The notes under the pieces: generated by a model
What the model was told of the DNA's origin: nothing
Seen by the model: only the letters and a program-made list of their open reading frames with translations
The model's database searches: none
Program-made: the position numbers and the translations under genes
From: Paenibacillus sp. 481
Lineage (GTDB): Bacteria > Bacillota > Bacilli > Paenibacillales > Paenibacillaceae
DNA: 64,000 bases
Reading direction: 5' to 3'
Assembly: GCF_021223605.1 (NCBI RefSeq)
Contig: NZ_CP075175.1
Span: 5,411,501-5,475,500, forward strand
Shown here: positions 52,712 to 61,430 of the stretch, one piece after another
Position numbering within the stretch: position 1 is the stretch's first letter
How the letters are laid out: each line of letters begins with the position of its first letter

Positions 52712-53797
52712 TCACCTAAGAACATGAAGACTAGTTGGCTCAAATGTAATCACAATCCTTGTACTGACGCCTAATTCCGAATGCACCGATACATCGTGAC
52801 CGAGTCTACTACACACTTGCTTAGCCAAATATAACCCCATTCCGGTAGATTCTCCCGCAGATCGCCCATTTTCACCTGTGAAAAATGGGTCAAATATGCG
52901 CGGCAATTCATGCGCCGCAATTCCGATGCCTTCATCGATCACGCTCAGCTTGACGCCGTTCGCAGTCTGCTCCATGCGGAAGATAAGGCTTTTGGGACCG
53001 AGCTTCTGCTTGCTATATTTAATCGCATTGCTTACCAATTGATTAAGGACGAATGCCATCCACTTCGCATCCGTTTCTACCCAGGCCACACCATCCACCC
53101 GCGGGATGATGGAATGGCGGATACAGAGACGCTTGTGTGCAATCATCACGTCACGAATTATTTCATGCAACGGTGTTCTCTTGATATGAAGATCGATCTC
53201 GAATTTATCGAGCCGCGCTGTATATAACAGCATTTCAAGCCCCCTCGTCATGCGGTCGGCTTCATCCTTTACGCTAGACACGAGTTGATGCTGCTCTTCC
53301 TCTGTTGCGGGCATCTGCTGCACAGCCTCCTGCATAAGGAGATCGATAACCGCGATAGGCGTTTTCATATTGTGAACCCATTGCAGCACAAAGTGATTGT
53401 GCAGCTCTTGCTGGCGTTCATAGGTGTGCAGCTCATTCAAATAAGAACGTTGCTGCTCCTCCAATAAGCGAGCCACAAGACGCTGCTCCTGTGTCACGGT
53501 AGATTGGACGACGGCACTTGCCTGTAACCCGTGGGGACGTTCGATGGCCGATTTCATTTCATCGTAGTAAGCGCGTTGCCGGACGTAGTCTACAGCTAGC
53601 CATAATCCAATAATGAATACAGATACGACGATAAAATACGTAATCGTTCCGCCATCACTTATTCCTCTGCTGACACGCGATCTCTCCAGCAACATGAGCG
53701 TGACACCAAGTCCGACCACACACAGCCCCGTTACTATATAGAGTAAGCGATCACGAAAAAAAAGGACTACGGAGCTTCTATGTGCGCTTTTGCTCAT
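52712..53797 (-). CDS. Intramembrane-sensing histidine kinase (BceS-like)
   Basis: A 361-residue sensor kinase with two transmembrane segments near residues 16-34 and 51-68, separated by a very short outer loop, as in intramembrane-sensing kinases. The H-box is VLQWVHNMKTPIAVID near residue 145, the N-box NQLVSNAIKYS near 255, and the G-boxes DEGIGI and GMGLYLAKQV follow. Its start overlaps the regulator stop by 4 nt. Together with the downstream permease it resembles a BceRS-BceAB peptide-antibiotic detection module. Confidence 0.93.
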   Translation of the reverse strand: MSKSAHRSSVVLFFRDRLLYIVTGLCVVGLGVTLMLLERSRVSRGISDGGTITYFIVVSVFIIGLWLAVDYVRQRAYYDEMKSAIERPHGLQASAVVQSTVTQEQRLVARLLEEQQRSYLNELHTYERQQELHNHFVLQWVHNMKTPIAVIDLLMQEAVQQMPATEEEQHQLVSSVKDEADRMTRGLEMLLYTARLDKFEIDLHIKRTPLHEIIRDVMIAHKRLCIRHSIIPRVDGVAWVETDAKWMAFVLNQLVSNAIKYSKQKLGPKSLIFRMEQTANGVKLSVIDEGIGIAAHELPRIFDPFFTGENGRSAGESTGMGLYLAKQVCSRLGHDVSVHSELGVSTRIVITFEPTSLHVLR

Positions 53798-54567
53798 TTG
53801 AGTGACTCCCTCTTTCGAACTTGAACTTCTGCTTCTGCTTCTGCTTCTGCTTCTGCTTCTGCTTCAATTATGAGCTTATACCCTAGGCCACGTACTGTCA
53901 CAATGACTTGATGTAGCCCTAGCTCCTCTAACTTTTTGCGGAGTCTTGTTACATTGACGGTTAACGTATTGTCATCGACAAACTCTGCCTTATCCCACAG
54001 CGTCTCTAGTAATCGATCTCGTGTGACCGTTTTTCCGAGATGCTGCATGAAGCATTCCGCCAGCAATTGCTCATTTTTCGTCAACTCGACTTTCTGCTGC
54101 TGCCACGCTAGCTCATTACGGCTTAAATTAAGCCGTAAACCTTGTACGTTCAATTCGGCATCAGGCTCAGCGACGGGCGCCAGTGTCGACGTATCTGCAT
54201 ATTCACCGTACACTCTTCGTAATACACCCTTTATTTTGGCCATAAGCAGATCTAGCGGAAGTGGTTTCGTGATGTAGTCATCGCCCCCATTTTCAATAGC
54301 CATGACCTGATCCATCTCTCCTTCTCGCGCCGATATAAAAATAATCGGCACACTCGAACGCATGCGGATCTGCCTGCACCAGTAATAGCCGTCAAAATAC
54401 GGCAAGTTAATATCTAACAGCACAAGATTCGGTGCATACTCCTCGAGCTCTGGTACCAATTCGCTAAAATTCGTTGCACATTTCGCCTCAAATCCGTATT
54501 TCTCCAAGTTTCTTGTCAGAAGTGCGCCAATTTGGTCATCATCTTCAACGATAAAAATGCGATACAT
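53794..54567 (-). CDS. OmpR-family response regulator (BceR-like)
   Basis: A 257-residue regulator: receiver domain at about 1-120 with DD near residues 9-10, the phosphorylation aspartate in NLVLLDINLPY near 52, and the lysine in YITKPLPLD near 102; a winged-helix DNA-binding domain at about 140-240 (RDRLLETLWDKAEFVDDNTL, GLGYKL). An unusual (Glu-Ala)n tail precedes the C-terminus and is encoded by a hexanucleotide repeat. I start at ATG 54567, with GAGGAG 10 nt upstream, because the family begins MYRIFIVEDD. Confidence 0.93.
   Translation of the reverse strand: MYRIFIVEDDDQIGALLTRNLEKYGFEAKCATNFSELVPELEEYAPNLVLLDINLPYFDGYYWCRQIRMRSSVPIIFISAREGEMDQVMAIENGGDDYITKPLPLDLLMAKIKGVLRRVYGEYADTSTLAPVAEPDAELNVQGLRLNLSRNELAWQQQKVELTKNEQLLAECFMQHLGKTVTRDRLLETLWDKAEFVDDNTLTVNVTRLRKKLEELGLHQVIVTVRGLGYKLIIEAEAEAEAEAEAEVQVRKRESLK
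53827..53865 (-). repeat. Hexanucleotide microsatellite in the response-regulator gene
   Basis: About 6.5 copies of TTCTGC (plus strand), encoding alternating Glu-Ala. Copy-number change would alter tail length but keep the frame. Confidence 0.92.
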
Positions 54568-54700
54568 GCTGATGCTGCTCCTCATCCATTTAGTTATATA
54601 TATAACTATCTAATGGAATGTTATGGCTGTCAAATCAAGAGGGATGTTGGCTATACATTTGCGCTCCTCGAAACCCCTAATGAGCTCGATTAACGCACAA

Positions 54701-54724
54701 AGGCCGCCCTTTAATGGGCAGCCT
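54701..54724 (-). terminator. Terminator of the D-2-hydroxyacid dehydrogenase gene
   Basis: Minus-strand AGGCTGCCC/GGGCGGCCT stem with a 6-nt loop, followed by TTGTG. It lies about 85 bp past the stop. The T-run is short. Confidence 0.6.
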
Positions 54725-54809
54725 AATTAGCTTGAAATTAGCTTGCGTCTTGACTTGTATCGGAAATACCCGATCATTCATCTCGAACTAGCGTGCTTGC
54801 TGAGGCGTC

Positions 54810-55763
54810 TTAATATCCGTCTGTTAAATTTACCTCGTTCAACATGGAAGTGGAAGCCCCCTCCAAATAACGCAACGCATTCTCGACAAATATGCCCGTG
54901 CAACGCTCATTATATCTTTTCGAAATGGCTGACACATGAGGCGTAATGATACAGTTATCCAGCTGCCACAGTACCGATTCACGGGGCAACGGTTCGACGC
55001 GAAACACATCCAAATACGCTCGCTTTATTTGTTGCGCTTGAAGGGCATGAATGAGATCGTCCTCTACGACAAGATCCCCTCTCCCCAGATTTATAAGCAC
55101 CGCGTCCTGATTTAACTGCTTAAGTTTTGCAGCGTCCAGCCAATTCGCAGAATGGGGCGTAAGCGGGGCGATAAGGATAACATAATCAGCATCCCCCAGC
55201 GGAATCTCGTCGGCATCGCTTTGATATATGGCATCAAAATGTTCGACCGCTCGTCCTGATCGATTTATGCCGATCGTCTTCATCCCGAACACTTTAGCAC
55301 GCGCCGCTATTTCTTGTCCGATCGCGCCCGTACCTAATAGCAGCACCGTCTTCCCATCAAGCTCTCCAAAGCTTAGCTTGTTTCCCCATTCCCCTCGCTT
55401 CTGCTGTTCATATAGCGAAATGAACGATTTGGCTTCCTGCAACATAAGTCCGAAGGCGAACTCTGCCATCGGCACTTTATGTGCGCCACGCGCATTCGTC
55501 ACGGTTATGTTCCGATGAGCTAAATAAGATAATGGCATCGTATCCACACCTGAACTGAACACTTGAATCCATTTTAAATTAGGCATCTTGTCCAATAGAC
55601 GCTCCGTAATGCCCGACGAGTACGTAACTAGTACGTCGGATTGAAAGATCTCGTCCGGAGCTTCTGAGAGCGAACGGCATGTATGGATATTCGTGTGAGG
55701 ATAACGGGACAGCAACGTGTCTATCAACGTGTCCTTTAAGCGAATTGTAGTCGCAACATTCAT
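54810..55763 (-). CDS. D-isomer specific 2-hydroxyacid dehydrogenase
   Basis: A 317-residue NAD-dependent dehydrogenase. The Rossmann motif is LLLGTGAIGQEIA at residues 141-153; the catalytic arginine lies in LINLGRGDLVVEDD near 223, and the catalytic histidine in ITPHVSAISKRYNERC near 281. Such enzymes reduce 2-keto acids to D-hydroxy acids or the reverse. The C-terminus (CTGIFVENALRYLEG) is typical of the phosphoglycerate-dehydrogenase-like subgroup. AAGGGG lies 9 nt upstream. It is monocistronic. Confidence 0.92.
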   Translation of the reverse strand: MNVATTIRLKDTLIDTLLSRYPHTNIHTCRSLSEAPDEIFQSDVLVTYSSGITERLLDKMPNLKWIQVFSSGVDTMPLSYLAHRNITVTNARGAHKVPMAEFAFGLMLQEAKSFISLYEQQKRGEWGNKLSFGELDGKTVLLLGTGAIGQEIAARAKVFGMKTIGINRSGRAVEHFDAIYQSDADEIPLGDADYVILIAPLTPHSANWLDAAKLKQLNQDAVLINLGRGDLVVEDDLIHALQAQQIKRAYLDVFRVEPLPRESVLWQLDNCIITPHVSAISKRYNERCTGIFVENALRYLEGASTSMLNEVNLTDGY

Positions 55764-56013
55764 TAAACGTGTCCCCTTCCTCTTTACGGTGATATGATCC
55801 AGCGTAACATATCCATAGATCGTAACGGAAGACTTGAATCGTTATGTTATGCCGTGGCTGGGAATGAGCGGATGATTAGGGCCTGAAATCATAGACCTCC
55901 TTCTAAAAAAAGGGACACCGGTCAATTTTTTTTGTATTTTTAACCCATACTAATGGTGCGTTAGGCATGCTTGATAGTTAGCTGCAATCTTGATTAGTCG
56001 GGAGGATTTACAA

Positions 56014-57183
56014 GTGCAAGTGCAGGTACAGACGCTGAAGAAACGAATCATAATCGCACTTTGCATCGCTTTGTTTGGAATTGACGTTGCAGACATTGTT
56101 GACAGCCCGAAGGTGCATGCTTTGGGTTGTGCGAAGTTGGGCGTTGTTTCAAGCGTAAGGAACGACGTCGTTTATTCTCCCCCATTAGTGGAGCATATCT
56201 TTTTTCACCCGTTAATTGCGTATCCACAGCGAGCATTTGTTGGCGATAGGCAGTCAAAAGAGATGTTTGATTGGTTCGTAACGGTACCTGAATTTAAGCG
56301 GATTATAAAGTCACTGTACGATCATAACTATGTACTCGTTCATTTGGATGATGTGTATGAATTCAAAAAGATTAACGGTAAGCAGCAAGCGATGCGCCAT
56401 GATTTTCATTTGCCTGCGGGTAAGAAACCGCTAGTCATCTCGATAGATGATCCGAACTATTATACATACATGCGGAGGTATGGCACCGTTGATAAGCTTC
56501 GTTTGAATCGTGATGGCAAGGTGGTATCGGAGTCGTATGACTTAAAGGGCAACACGGTGTTATCCAGTGAGCTGGATATCGTCCCGCTGCTTGACCATTT
56601 CGTGGAGGAGCATCCTGATTTCTCTTATCGGGGTGCAAAAGGGACATTAGCGCTCACTGGTTTTGAGGGGATTTTAGGTTGGCGTACACAGTCAACTTCA
56701 CGAGATATGTCAAGGGAGCGTGTGGGAGCACGAAAAGTCGTTGAGAAGTTAAAGGAGTCGGGCTGGCGGTTCGCTTCGCATAGTTATGGCCATCGTCACC
56801 ATTTGAAGATGAATTTGGAGCGATTGAAGGCCGATGAACGCAAGTGGAAACGAGAAGTCGGCTCACTTGTTGGCGACACGAGTGTATATATTTACCCCTA
56901 TGGCGAAGGCTACGCGTTAGGCGACAAACGTCTAGCGTGGCTGGAGCAGCAAGGCTATACGGTATTCAGTCATGTGGGCAATGTTACGTATGAACATCGT
57001 CTCGCGAACAAAGTGATGCAGGATCGCAGGCATATTGATGGCATCGTGTTAAGTAGACAGCGTGAACTGTTTCTTGATTTGTTCGATGTCAGGCAGGTCA
57101 TTGACTTGGAAGGTCGATTCCCGCTGAATAAGATGCCTGATACGAGAAAAAACACCAAGACTACAATTTCAGACACAGAGTAG
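56014..57183 (+). CDS. Secreted polysaccharide deacetylase
   Basis: A 389-residue protein with a signal or anchor segment (RIIIALCIALFGIDVADI) and a NodB-homology domain. Metal and catalytic residues are visible: LVISIDDPNYY supplies the Asp pair and FASHSYGHRHH the two histidines. A helical extension follows. These enzymes remove N- or O-acetyl groups from peptidoglycan or other polysaccharides. I start at GTG 56014, with GGGAGG 8 nt upstream; the in-frame TTG at 55990 lies before that site. A bidirectional terminator follows. Confidence 0.88.
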   Translation: MQVQVQTLKKRIIIALCIALFGIDVADIVDSPKVHALGCAKLGVVSSVRNDVVYSPPLVEHIFFHPLIAYPQRAFVGDRQSKEMFDWFVTVPEFKRIIKSLYDHNYVLVHLDDVYEFKKINGKQQAMRHDFHLPAGKKPLVISIDDPNYYTYMRRYGTVDKLRLNRDGKVVSESYDLKGNTVLSSELDIVPLLDHFVEEHPDFSYRGAKGTLALTGFEGILGWRTQSTSRDMSRERVGARKVVEKLKESGWRFASHSYGHRHHLKMNLERLKADERKWKREVGSLVGDTSVYIYPYGEGYALGDKRLAWLEQQGYTVFSHVGNVTYEHRLANKVMQDRRHIDGIVLSRQRELFLDLFDVRQVIDLEGRFPLNKMPDTRKNTKTTISDTE

Positions 57184-57192
57184 TAAAAATAA

Positions 57193-57240
57193 GCTCGACT
57201 ATCGAATACTGCGTACGTTAGTTGATAGTCGAGCCTTTTA
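57193..57240 (+). terminator. Bidirectional terminator between deacetylase and DUF5071 genes
   Basis: GCTCGACTATC (57193-57203) pairs with GATAGTCGAGC (57224-57234). CTTTTA follows on the plus strand and TTATTTTTA on the minus strand, so it likely serves both convergent genes. Confidence 0.85.
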
Positions 57241-57258
57241 TATGGGTTAAGCAAAGGA

Positions 57259-58110
57259 CTAAAACAGTTCGTGTTCTTTAAAAATTTCCAGTACAGTTCT
57301 TTTAGCATATTCCGACGTTTCGTCCTGCGTCGTCAAACTTTTTAATTCGTGCTTTAATTGAATTACATGAGATTTTGGCCAATTTTCAACAATTTCAGAC
57401 AAAATATTTGAAGTCATTGGAGATTCATATTCTGATAAGTATGGCTTCAAATGCGGGATTATAGGTTCTCCCATTTTACATAATAACTCTGCAATTTCCA
57501 GTGCTCCGGGCCAGTTCAAATCATACAACCATTCAATCATGTCTGGAATAATAACTTCAAGTCTCTTAGATTCTATTTTAGATAATACTAATGCAGCGTT
57601 GTCCCAATACGCTTTACCATAAGGAAGAACAAGTAGATGGAGATGCTGATCATCGATTTGGATTAACTCTTGGAGTACAGAATCTACTATACAGTTTGGC
57701 GTATACCAGTGTAACAGCTTTATTTGTTCATGAATTTTTTCAAACACAGTCATTTCCCTATCTAAATCGGGAACATCACCATCATCTAAACCAAATGTTG
57801 TATGATCGCTGCTTATTGGGGATGAAAAAGTAATTACTTTTCCTGATAAACCTGTAGTAACCTTGTAGAAAACCTCGTTAAAAAGGATTTTAGATTCTCT
57901 AGCTTCTTCACGTTTATACTCGTGAACTTTCCCTTCAATACATAGACTACCGTTTTCATTCTTTTTCCAAACAAACGTATCGCTAGACCAACCTTGTTTA
58001 TTCATGCTATACATCCAGCCAGTTCCATTTTTCAAGAAAACTAAAACATCATTATCGTAAGGCAAGTGTTCCCCCAGTACTCTTGTTGTCCATTTTCCTA
58101 TTATCATCAT
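57259..58110 (-). CDS. DUF5071-domain protein
   Basis: A 283-residue protein. Residues about 1-115 are beta-rich and lipocalin-like in feel, with no recognised family. Residues about 160-275 match DUF5071: AALVLSKIESKRLEVIIPDM, then EWLYDLNWPGALEIAELL and LKPYLSEY. The domain is HEAT-like and occurs in many Bacillota proteins of unknown function, some near toxin-immunity genes. GAGG lies 3-6 nt before the tandem ATG codons. It is monocistronic, convergent with the deacetylase gene. Confidence 0.75.
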   Translation of the reverse strand: MMIIGKWTTRVLGEHLPYDNDVLVFLKNGTGWMYSMNKQGWSSDTFVWKKNENGSLCIEGKVHEYKREEARESKILFNEVFYKVTTGLSGKVITFSSPISSDHTTFGLDDGDVPDLDREMTVFEKIHEQIKLLHWYTPNCIVDSVLQELIQIDDQHLHLLVLPYGKAYWDNAALVLSKIESKRLEVIIPDMIEWLYDLNWPGALEIAELLCKMGEPIIPHLKPYLSEYESPMTSNILSEIVENWPKSHVIQLKHELKSLTTQDETSEYAKRTVLEIFKEHELF

Positions 58111-58221
58111 GCACCTCTAATTGTTATGAGATTATGAAACAAGACAATTTAGTAAGTGAGCTATACGGACGAATACCATCTATGTAGGAGTTTACTTTTT
58201 CATGATAACCCCGTATTGTCA

Positions 58222-58257
58222 ACAAACAAGACACCACGCAAGGGGTGCCTTGTTTGT
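58222..58257 (-). terminator. Terminator of the exodeoxyribonuclease III gene
   Basis: ACAAACAAG (58222-58230) pairs with CTTGTTTGT (58249-58257), with further pairing of CACC and GGTG inside. The minus strand ends in CTTGTTTGTTG. It lies about 50 bp past the stop. Confidence 0.75.
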
Positions 58258-58308
58258 ACTTGATATCTGTACTCCATGTTTGTACTAGAGCATGAACTGG
58301 GAAATGAA

Positions 58309-59076
58309 TTACAATTTGGTATCGTCGATAATAAGCTGAATCGGGCAATGATCACTGCCCAGCACCATCGAATCAATACGTGCATCGACCAAAGCCGTAT
58401 CGATTCTGCTTGAACTAAGGAAATAATCAATACGCCACCCGATATTTCGTTCTCTTACCTTTGGCATGTAAGACCACCACGTGTAAGCATCTGTCGTATC
58501 CGGGTAGAAATACCGGAATGTATCGGTAAATCCGGCTTGTTGAAGCATCGTCATTTTTTCCCGCTCTTCAGCCGTGAACCCTGAATTCCCGTGGTTGGAT
58601 TTTGCATTTTTAATATCAATCTCTTGATGCGCCACATTCAAATCACCGCATACAATGACTGGCTTCTGCTCATCCAACTGCTGCAAATAATGACGGAAGC
58701 GATCCTCCCACACCAAGCGCTCTTCCAGACGTGACAAGTCCCGCTTCGCATTCGGCGTGTATACATTGACCAGATAGAAGGACTCAAACTCTAGCGTAAG
58801 AATTCTACCTTCCGGTTCCTCATTTTCCTCGATTCCATAGCGCACAGTAAGAGGTTTCCGTTTCGTATACACAGCTGTTCCGGAATATCCCTTCTTCAAT
58901 GCATAATTCCAATACTGCGCATACTCTTCGCCTAGGGCCATATCAATTTGCCCCTCTTGCAGCTTCGTCTCTTGCACACAAAAAATATCCGCATTCATCT
59001 CATGGAAATAATCCATGAACCCCTTATTTACACATGCCCGTAAACCATTTACATTCCACGATATAAGCTTCATCAT
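58309..59076 (-). CDS. exoA: Exodeoxyribonuclease III (AP endonuclease)
   Basis: A 255-residue Mg-dependent DNA repair nuclease that cleaves at abasic sites and removes 3' blocks. All core motifs are present: MKLISWNVNGLRA, DIFCVQETKLQ with the metal-binding Glu, NVYTPNAKR, VCGDLNVAH, and the C-terminal GSDHCPIQLII with the catalytic Asp-His. Length and motifs match the ExoA/XthA family. GGAG lies 10 nt before ATG. It is monocistronic, with its own terminator. Confidence 0.96.
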   Translation of the reverse strand: MMKLISWNVNGLRACVNKGFMDYFHEMNADIFCVQETKLQEGQIDMALGEEYAQYWNYALKKGYSGTAVYTKRKPLTVRYGIEENEEPEGRILTLEFESFYLVNVYTPNAKRDLSRLEERLVWEDRFRHYLQQLDEQKPVIVCGDLNVAHQEIDIKNAKSNHGNSGFTAEEREKMTMLQQAGFTDTFRYFYPDTTDAYTWWSYMPKVRERNIGWRIDYFLSSSRIDTALVDARIDSMVLGSDHCPIQLIIDDTKL

Positions 59077-59155
59077 TATGTTCTAACTCCTTGCTATCTC
59101 TGATGCAGAAATGTCTCATACGAATATGTGATCACAGCACCTTTTTTATGTACAT

Positions 59156-59506
59156 TTAATAAAGTTGTAGGTTCTCTTTAGGTACCCATCCCTCTTCGGA
59201 GTTAAGCGTTCTTAAACACCAAATCCAACCGTTGAGTTCTTTTAAGCCAACAAGATGTTCTCCTTCGTTAACATCCAGTTCTTTTGCGGTATAATCTTCT
59301 AAAATAACTCCTTCTGCTTCCCTTACATCAATCAATTGCCCTGGAACCCAACCGCCATTTTCATGATCCAAAGTTGAACAGAAGTACCAATTGTCCCATT
59401 CTTCTGGTCCATTGTATTTTTCGCCAACAATGATAGGCTGACCTTTTATTAAAGTGATAGGATTCGAATATTCCGTTCTGTGATTGGTTACAACTAAATA
59501 ATTCAC
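59156..59506 (-). CDS. Small double SH3-like protein
   Basis: A 116-residue protein made of two SH3-like modules: residues about 5-60 (ITLIKGQPIIVGEKYNGPEE, WDNWYFCS, GGWVPGQLI) and about 62-115 (EDYTAKELDVNEGEHLVGLK, ELNGWIWC, EGWVPKENLQLY). The ALDV-like and GWVP motifs suggest a eukaryotic-like SH3 fold rather than SH3b. There is no signal peptide. GTG 59506 is preferred (AGAGGGG 6 nt upstream) over ATG 59536. Function is unknown. Confidence 0.75.
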   Translation of the reverse strand: MNYLVVTNHRTEYSNPITLIKGQPIIVGEKYNGPEEWDNWYFCSTLDHENGGWVPGQLIDVREAEGVILEDYTAKELDVNEGEHLVGLKELNGWIWCLRTLNSEEGWVPKENLQLY

Positions 59507-59684
59507 GATAATCCCCTCTCTTATCATTGTTACCATTTTTCAAAATAAAAATCTTCAATTCGCGTAGTCAGTAATACACAATCCACTCGACAACAACCTT
59601 GAATTAGCATGAACTACAATTCTATCACAATTTTTTAAAATGGAGTGACCACGGAACGCTGAGCTGATGCAAAAATACAACCCA

Positions 59685-59731
59685 TAAAAAAATCGCCAAC
59701 GAACCATCCACAAGAAGAAGGAGGTTCGTTG
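59685..59731 (-). terminator. Terminator of the 43-residue peptide gene
   Basis: CAACGAACC (59697-59705) pairs with GGTTCGTTG (59723-59731). The minus strand continues GCGATTTTTTTATG. It lies about 110 bp past the peptide stop and shows that the peptide gene is a separate transcript. Confidence 0.85.
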
Positions 59732-59839
59732 ACGAAATTTTGTGATGTCGATGTCACTGCAATCATTTTCATCATAAAGATCAGAGTTATACGAGAGAAA
59801 TGTAACCTATGCTCCTTTTGCGGGAGTTTCGAAAATACG

Positions 59840-59971
59840 TTACCACGGTAAAATAACAGCTCCACCACCAAAAGAGACAACGTCACCGACTGTAGCATTT
59901 ACAATCAACATGCTGGAAAAAAGAGAACCGCCAATCACTGCAACAAACCGTTTAGAAACTGCTTTTTTCAT
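59840..59971 (-). CDS. 43-residue secreted peptide candidate
   Basis: ATG 59971 is preceded by AAGGGGG at 8 nt. The sequence starts MKKAVSKRF, continues with a hydrophobic span (VAVIGGSLFSSMLIVNATVG) and ends DVVSFGGGAVILPW. This looks like a signal peptide followed by a short hydrophobic, Gly-rich mature part of about 14 residues. It could be a signalling peptide, small bacteriocin or secreted hydrophobic peptide; no immunity, export or modification gene is next to it. A dedicated terminator supports expression. An alternative start at 60028 has no ribosome site. Confidence 0.6.
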   Translation of the reverse strand: MKKAVSKRFVAVIGGSLFSSMLIVNATVGDVVSFGGGAVILPW

Positions 59972-60227
59972 GCAGCTAGCCCCCTTGTTTATTAAATGAG
60001 TAAATTTCAATAATGAACTCACTTTCACCTGTTAATAGCCCTTCAGCGACTTGCAAATCATTTTGTCTAAATATAATGGAACAAGCTCATTTACCATATT
60101 TATTTTATGAGAAGAAGATTTTAAACATTCATGCAACTACTTAATAGAAAGGGTTTAATTCCCTTTTTTTGAAAAAAGACAAGTGAATAACGAAGTTGAA
60201 CAACAGCACTGAGTAATTGAAGTGAAG

Positions 60228-61220
60228 TCACTTAACCACTGGAATCGTCAACTCCAACTCTTTCAGATATGTCTTATCACCCACACTTTTCTTACTATGG
60301 CCTTTCACGCTCCAATCCTTCGGGTTTACCGTAAGCGTAAACGGCTTAATCGTAATCGATTTAGGTGTCACCTTAGCAGGGCTATACAGGTCATTTACAT
60401 GAGCTTTATCGCCCGGCGCTTTGTGGTAATAACCGAAAATATTAGGCTCAAGGACATTCCCCTTGTCGTCTACCAACTCATAGTAGACCTTGCTGGCGAT
60501 GTATTTGCCCGTTTGCTCTTTGGATCTTGGAACGGGTCCATTACTGTCCAAAATGAGTCGCGTATACTTCGGCGAAATATGCAATCCCTTCACTGTATAG
60601 CTGAACTTGCCGTGCGATTTGGACGTATTCGGCTTTAACATAAGCGGCTTACCTACAGCTTTTACTGGAATTTTGAACTCGAACGGCTCATCAACCTTGG
60701 TGACCTTCGCTTGAATCGTCAGTTCGAACTCATCAGGCAAGTTCAACCCACTTGTTAGTTCAAAATAAAAAGCATTGTCGGGTGTACCACGAGAGCTGCC
60801 TGCGGTATATTTTATTTTTTCCCCATTAGCAAGCAAATGTAAGGTTGATCCTTCAATATACCCTTTAACCCGATCTTTTTCAGGTACCTTCCGTTCTCTG
60901 ACCCATTCGTTATCCGTTGCTTTTATTTCTCCATCAATGTATGGAGATGCAACATTTTCAGGCAAGCCTACTCCCTTACGTATCAACTGGAAAGACAATC
61001 GGGTTCCATCATAAGATAATTTGTCTACCGTTAATGTGATTCCGTCATGAGTTACACTCCGGTTAGATGCAGTTGCACTGTCTTTGCTAGCGGATGCAGC
61101 CATTACTGGTGTTCCAAATCCTGTTCCCGCACCATACACACCAGTCCCGAATACGGTTAAGATCGATGCGATCAGTACTGTTTTTTTGAGTACACTTAAT
61201 TTAGATGTCGTTGTTGTCAA
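60228..61220 (-). CDS. Secreted DUF4179/DUF5643-type protein, copy 1
   Basis: A 330-residue exported protein with TTG start (GGAG 8 nt upstream), a signal peptide (KKTVLIASILTVFGTGVYGA), a first beta-rich domain (THDGITLTVDKLSYDGTRLS, NEWVRERKVPEKDR) and a second one (NTSKSHGKFSYTVKGLHI, KVYYELVDDKGN, TLTVNPKDWSVKG). The layout matches DUF4179/DUF5643 proteins, often linked to ECF sigma and anti-sigma systems. It is a paralogue of the gene at 61956-62906. A 37-bp block at 61296-61332 is shared with the promoter region of that paralogue. Confidence 0.82.
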   Translation of the reverse strand: MTTTTSKLSVLKKTVLIASILTVFGTGVYGAGTGFGTPVMAASASKDSATASNRSVTHDGITLTVDKLSYDGTRLSFQLIRKGVGLPENVASPYIDGEIKATDNEWVRERKVPEKDRVKGYIEGSTLHLLANGEKIKYTAGSSRGTPDNAFYFELTSGLNLPDEFELTIQAKVTKVDEPFEFKIPVKAVGKPLMLKPNTSKSHGKFSYTVKGLHISPKYTRLILDSNGPVPRSKEQTGKYIASKVYYELVDDKGNVLEPNIFGYYHKAPGDKAHVNDLYSPAKVTPKSITIKPFTLTVNPKDWSVKGHSKKSVGDKTYLKELELTIPVVK

Positions 61221-61295
61221 TGAACTCGCTCCATTCTAGTAGGAATTGTGATGTAGATAGAATACCTTAATGGAGACTGGCGTCCCCTGCGCTAT

Positions 61296-61332
61296 ACCTA
61301 TATAACAACTTCAACCTGCGAATTTGTGACAC
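61296..61332 (-). promoter_or_regulatory. Putative ECF-type promoter of DUF5643 copy 1
   Basis: Minus strand: GTGTCACAAATT - 12 nt - TTGTTATATAGGT. Both ends are identical, with the same spacing, in the block at 63052-63088 before the paralogue, while the 12 nt between them differ. It ends 76 nt before the start codon. Confidence 0.65.
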
Positions 61333-61430
61333 AATTTTTTATATTTATTTGATATTGAAGAAGCAGCAAAGAACATAAAAATACGATATATTAACCTTAT
61401 ACAAATAGTCGTTTGATAGGGGATTCCAAA

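Noticed and set aside
59635-59898. 87-codon minus-strand frame
   Set aside because: It overlaps the peptide gene in another frame and runs through the terminator hairpin; no ribosome site.
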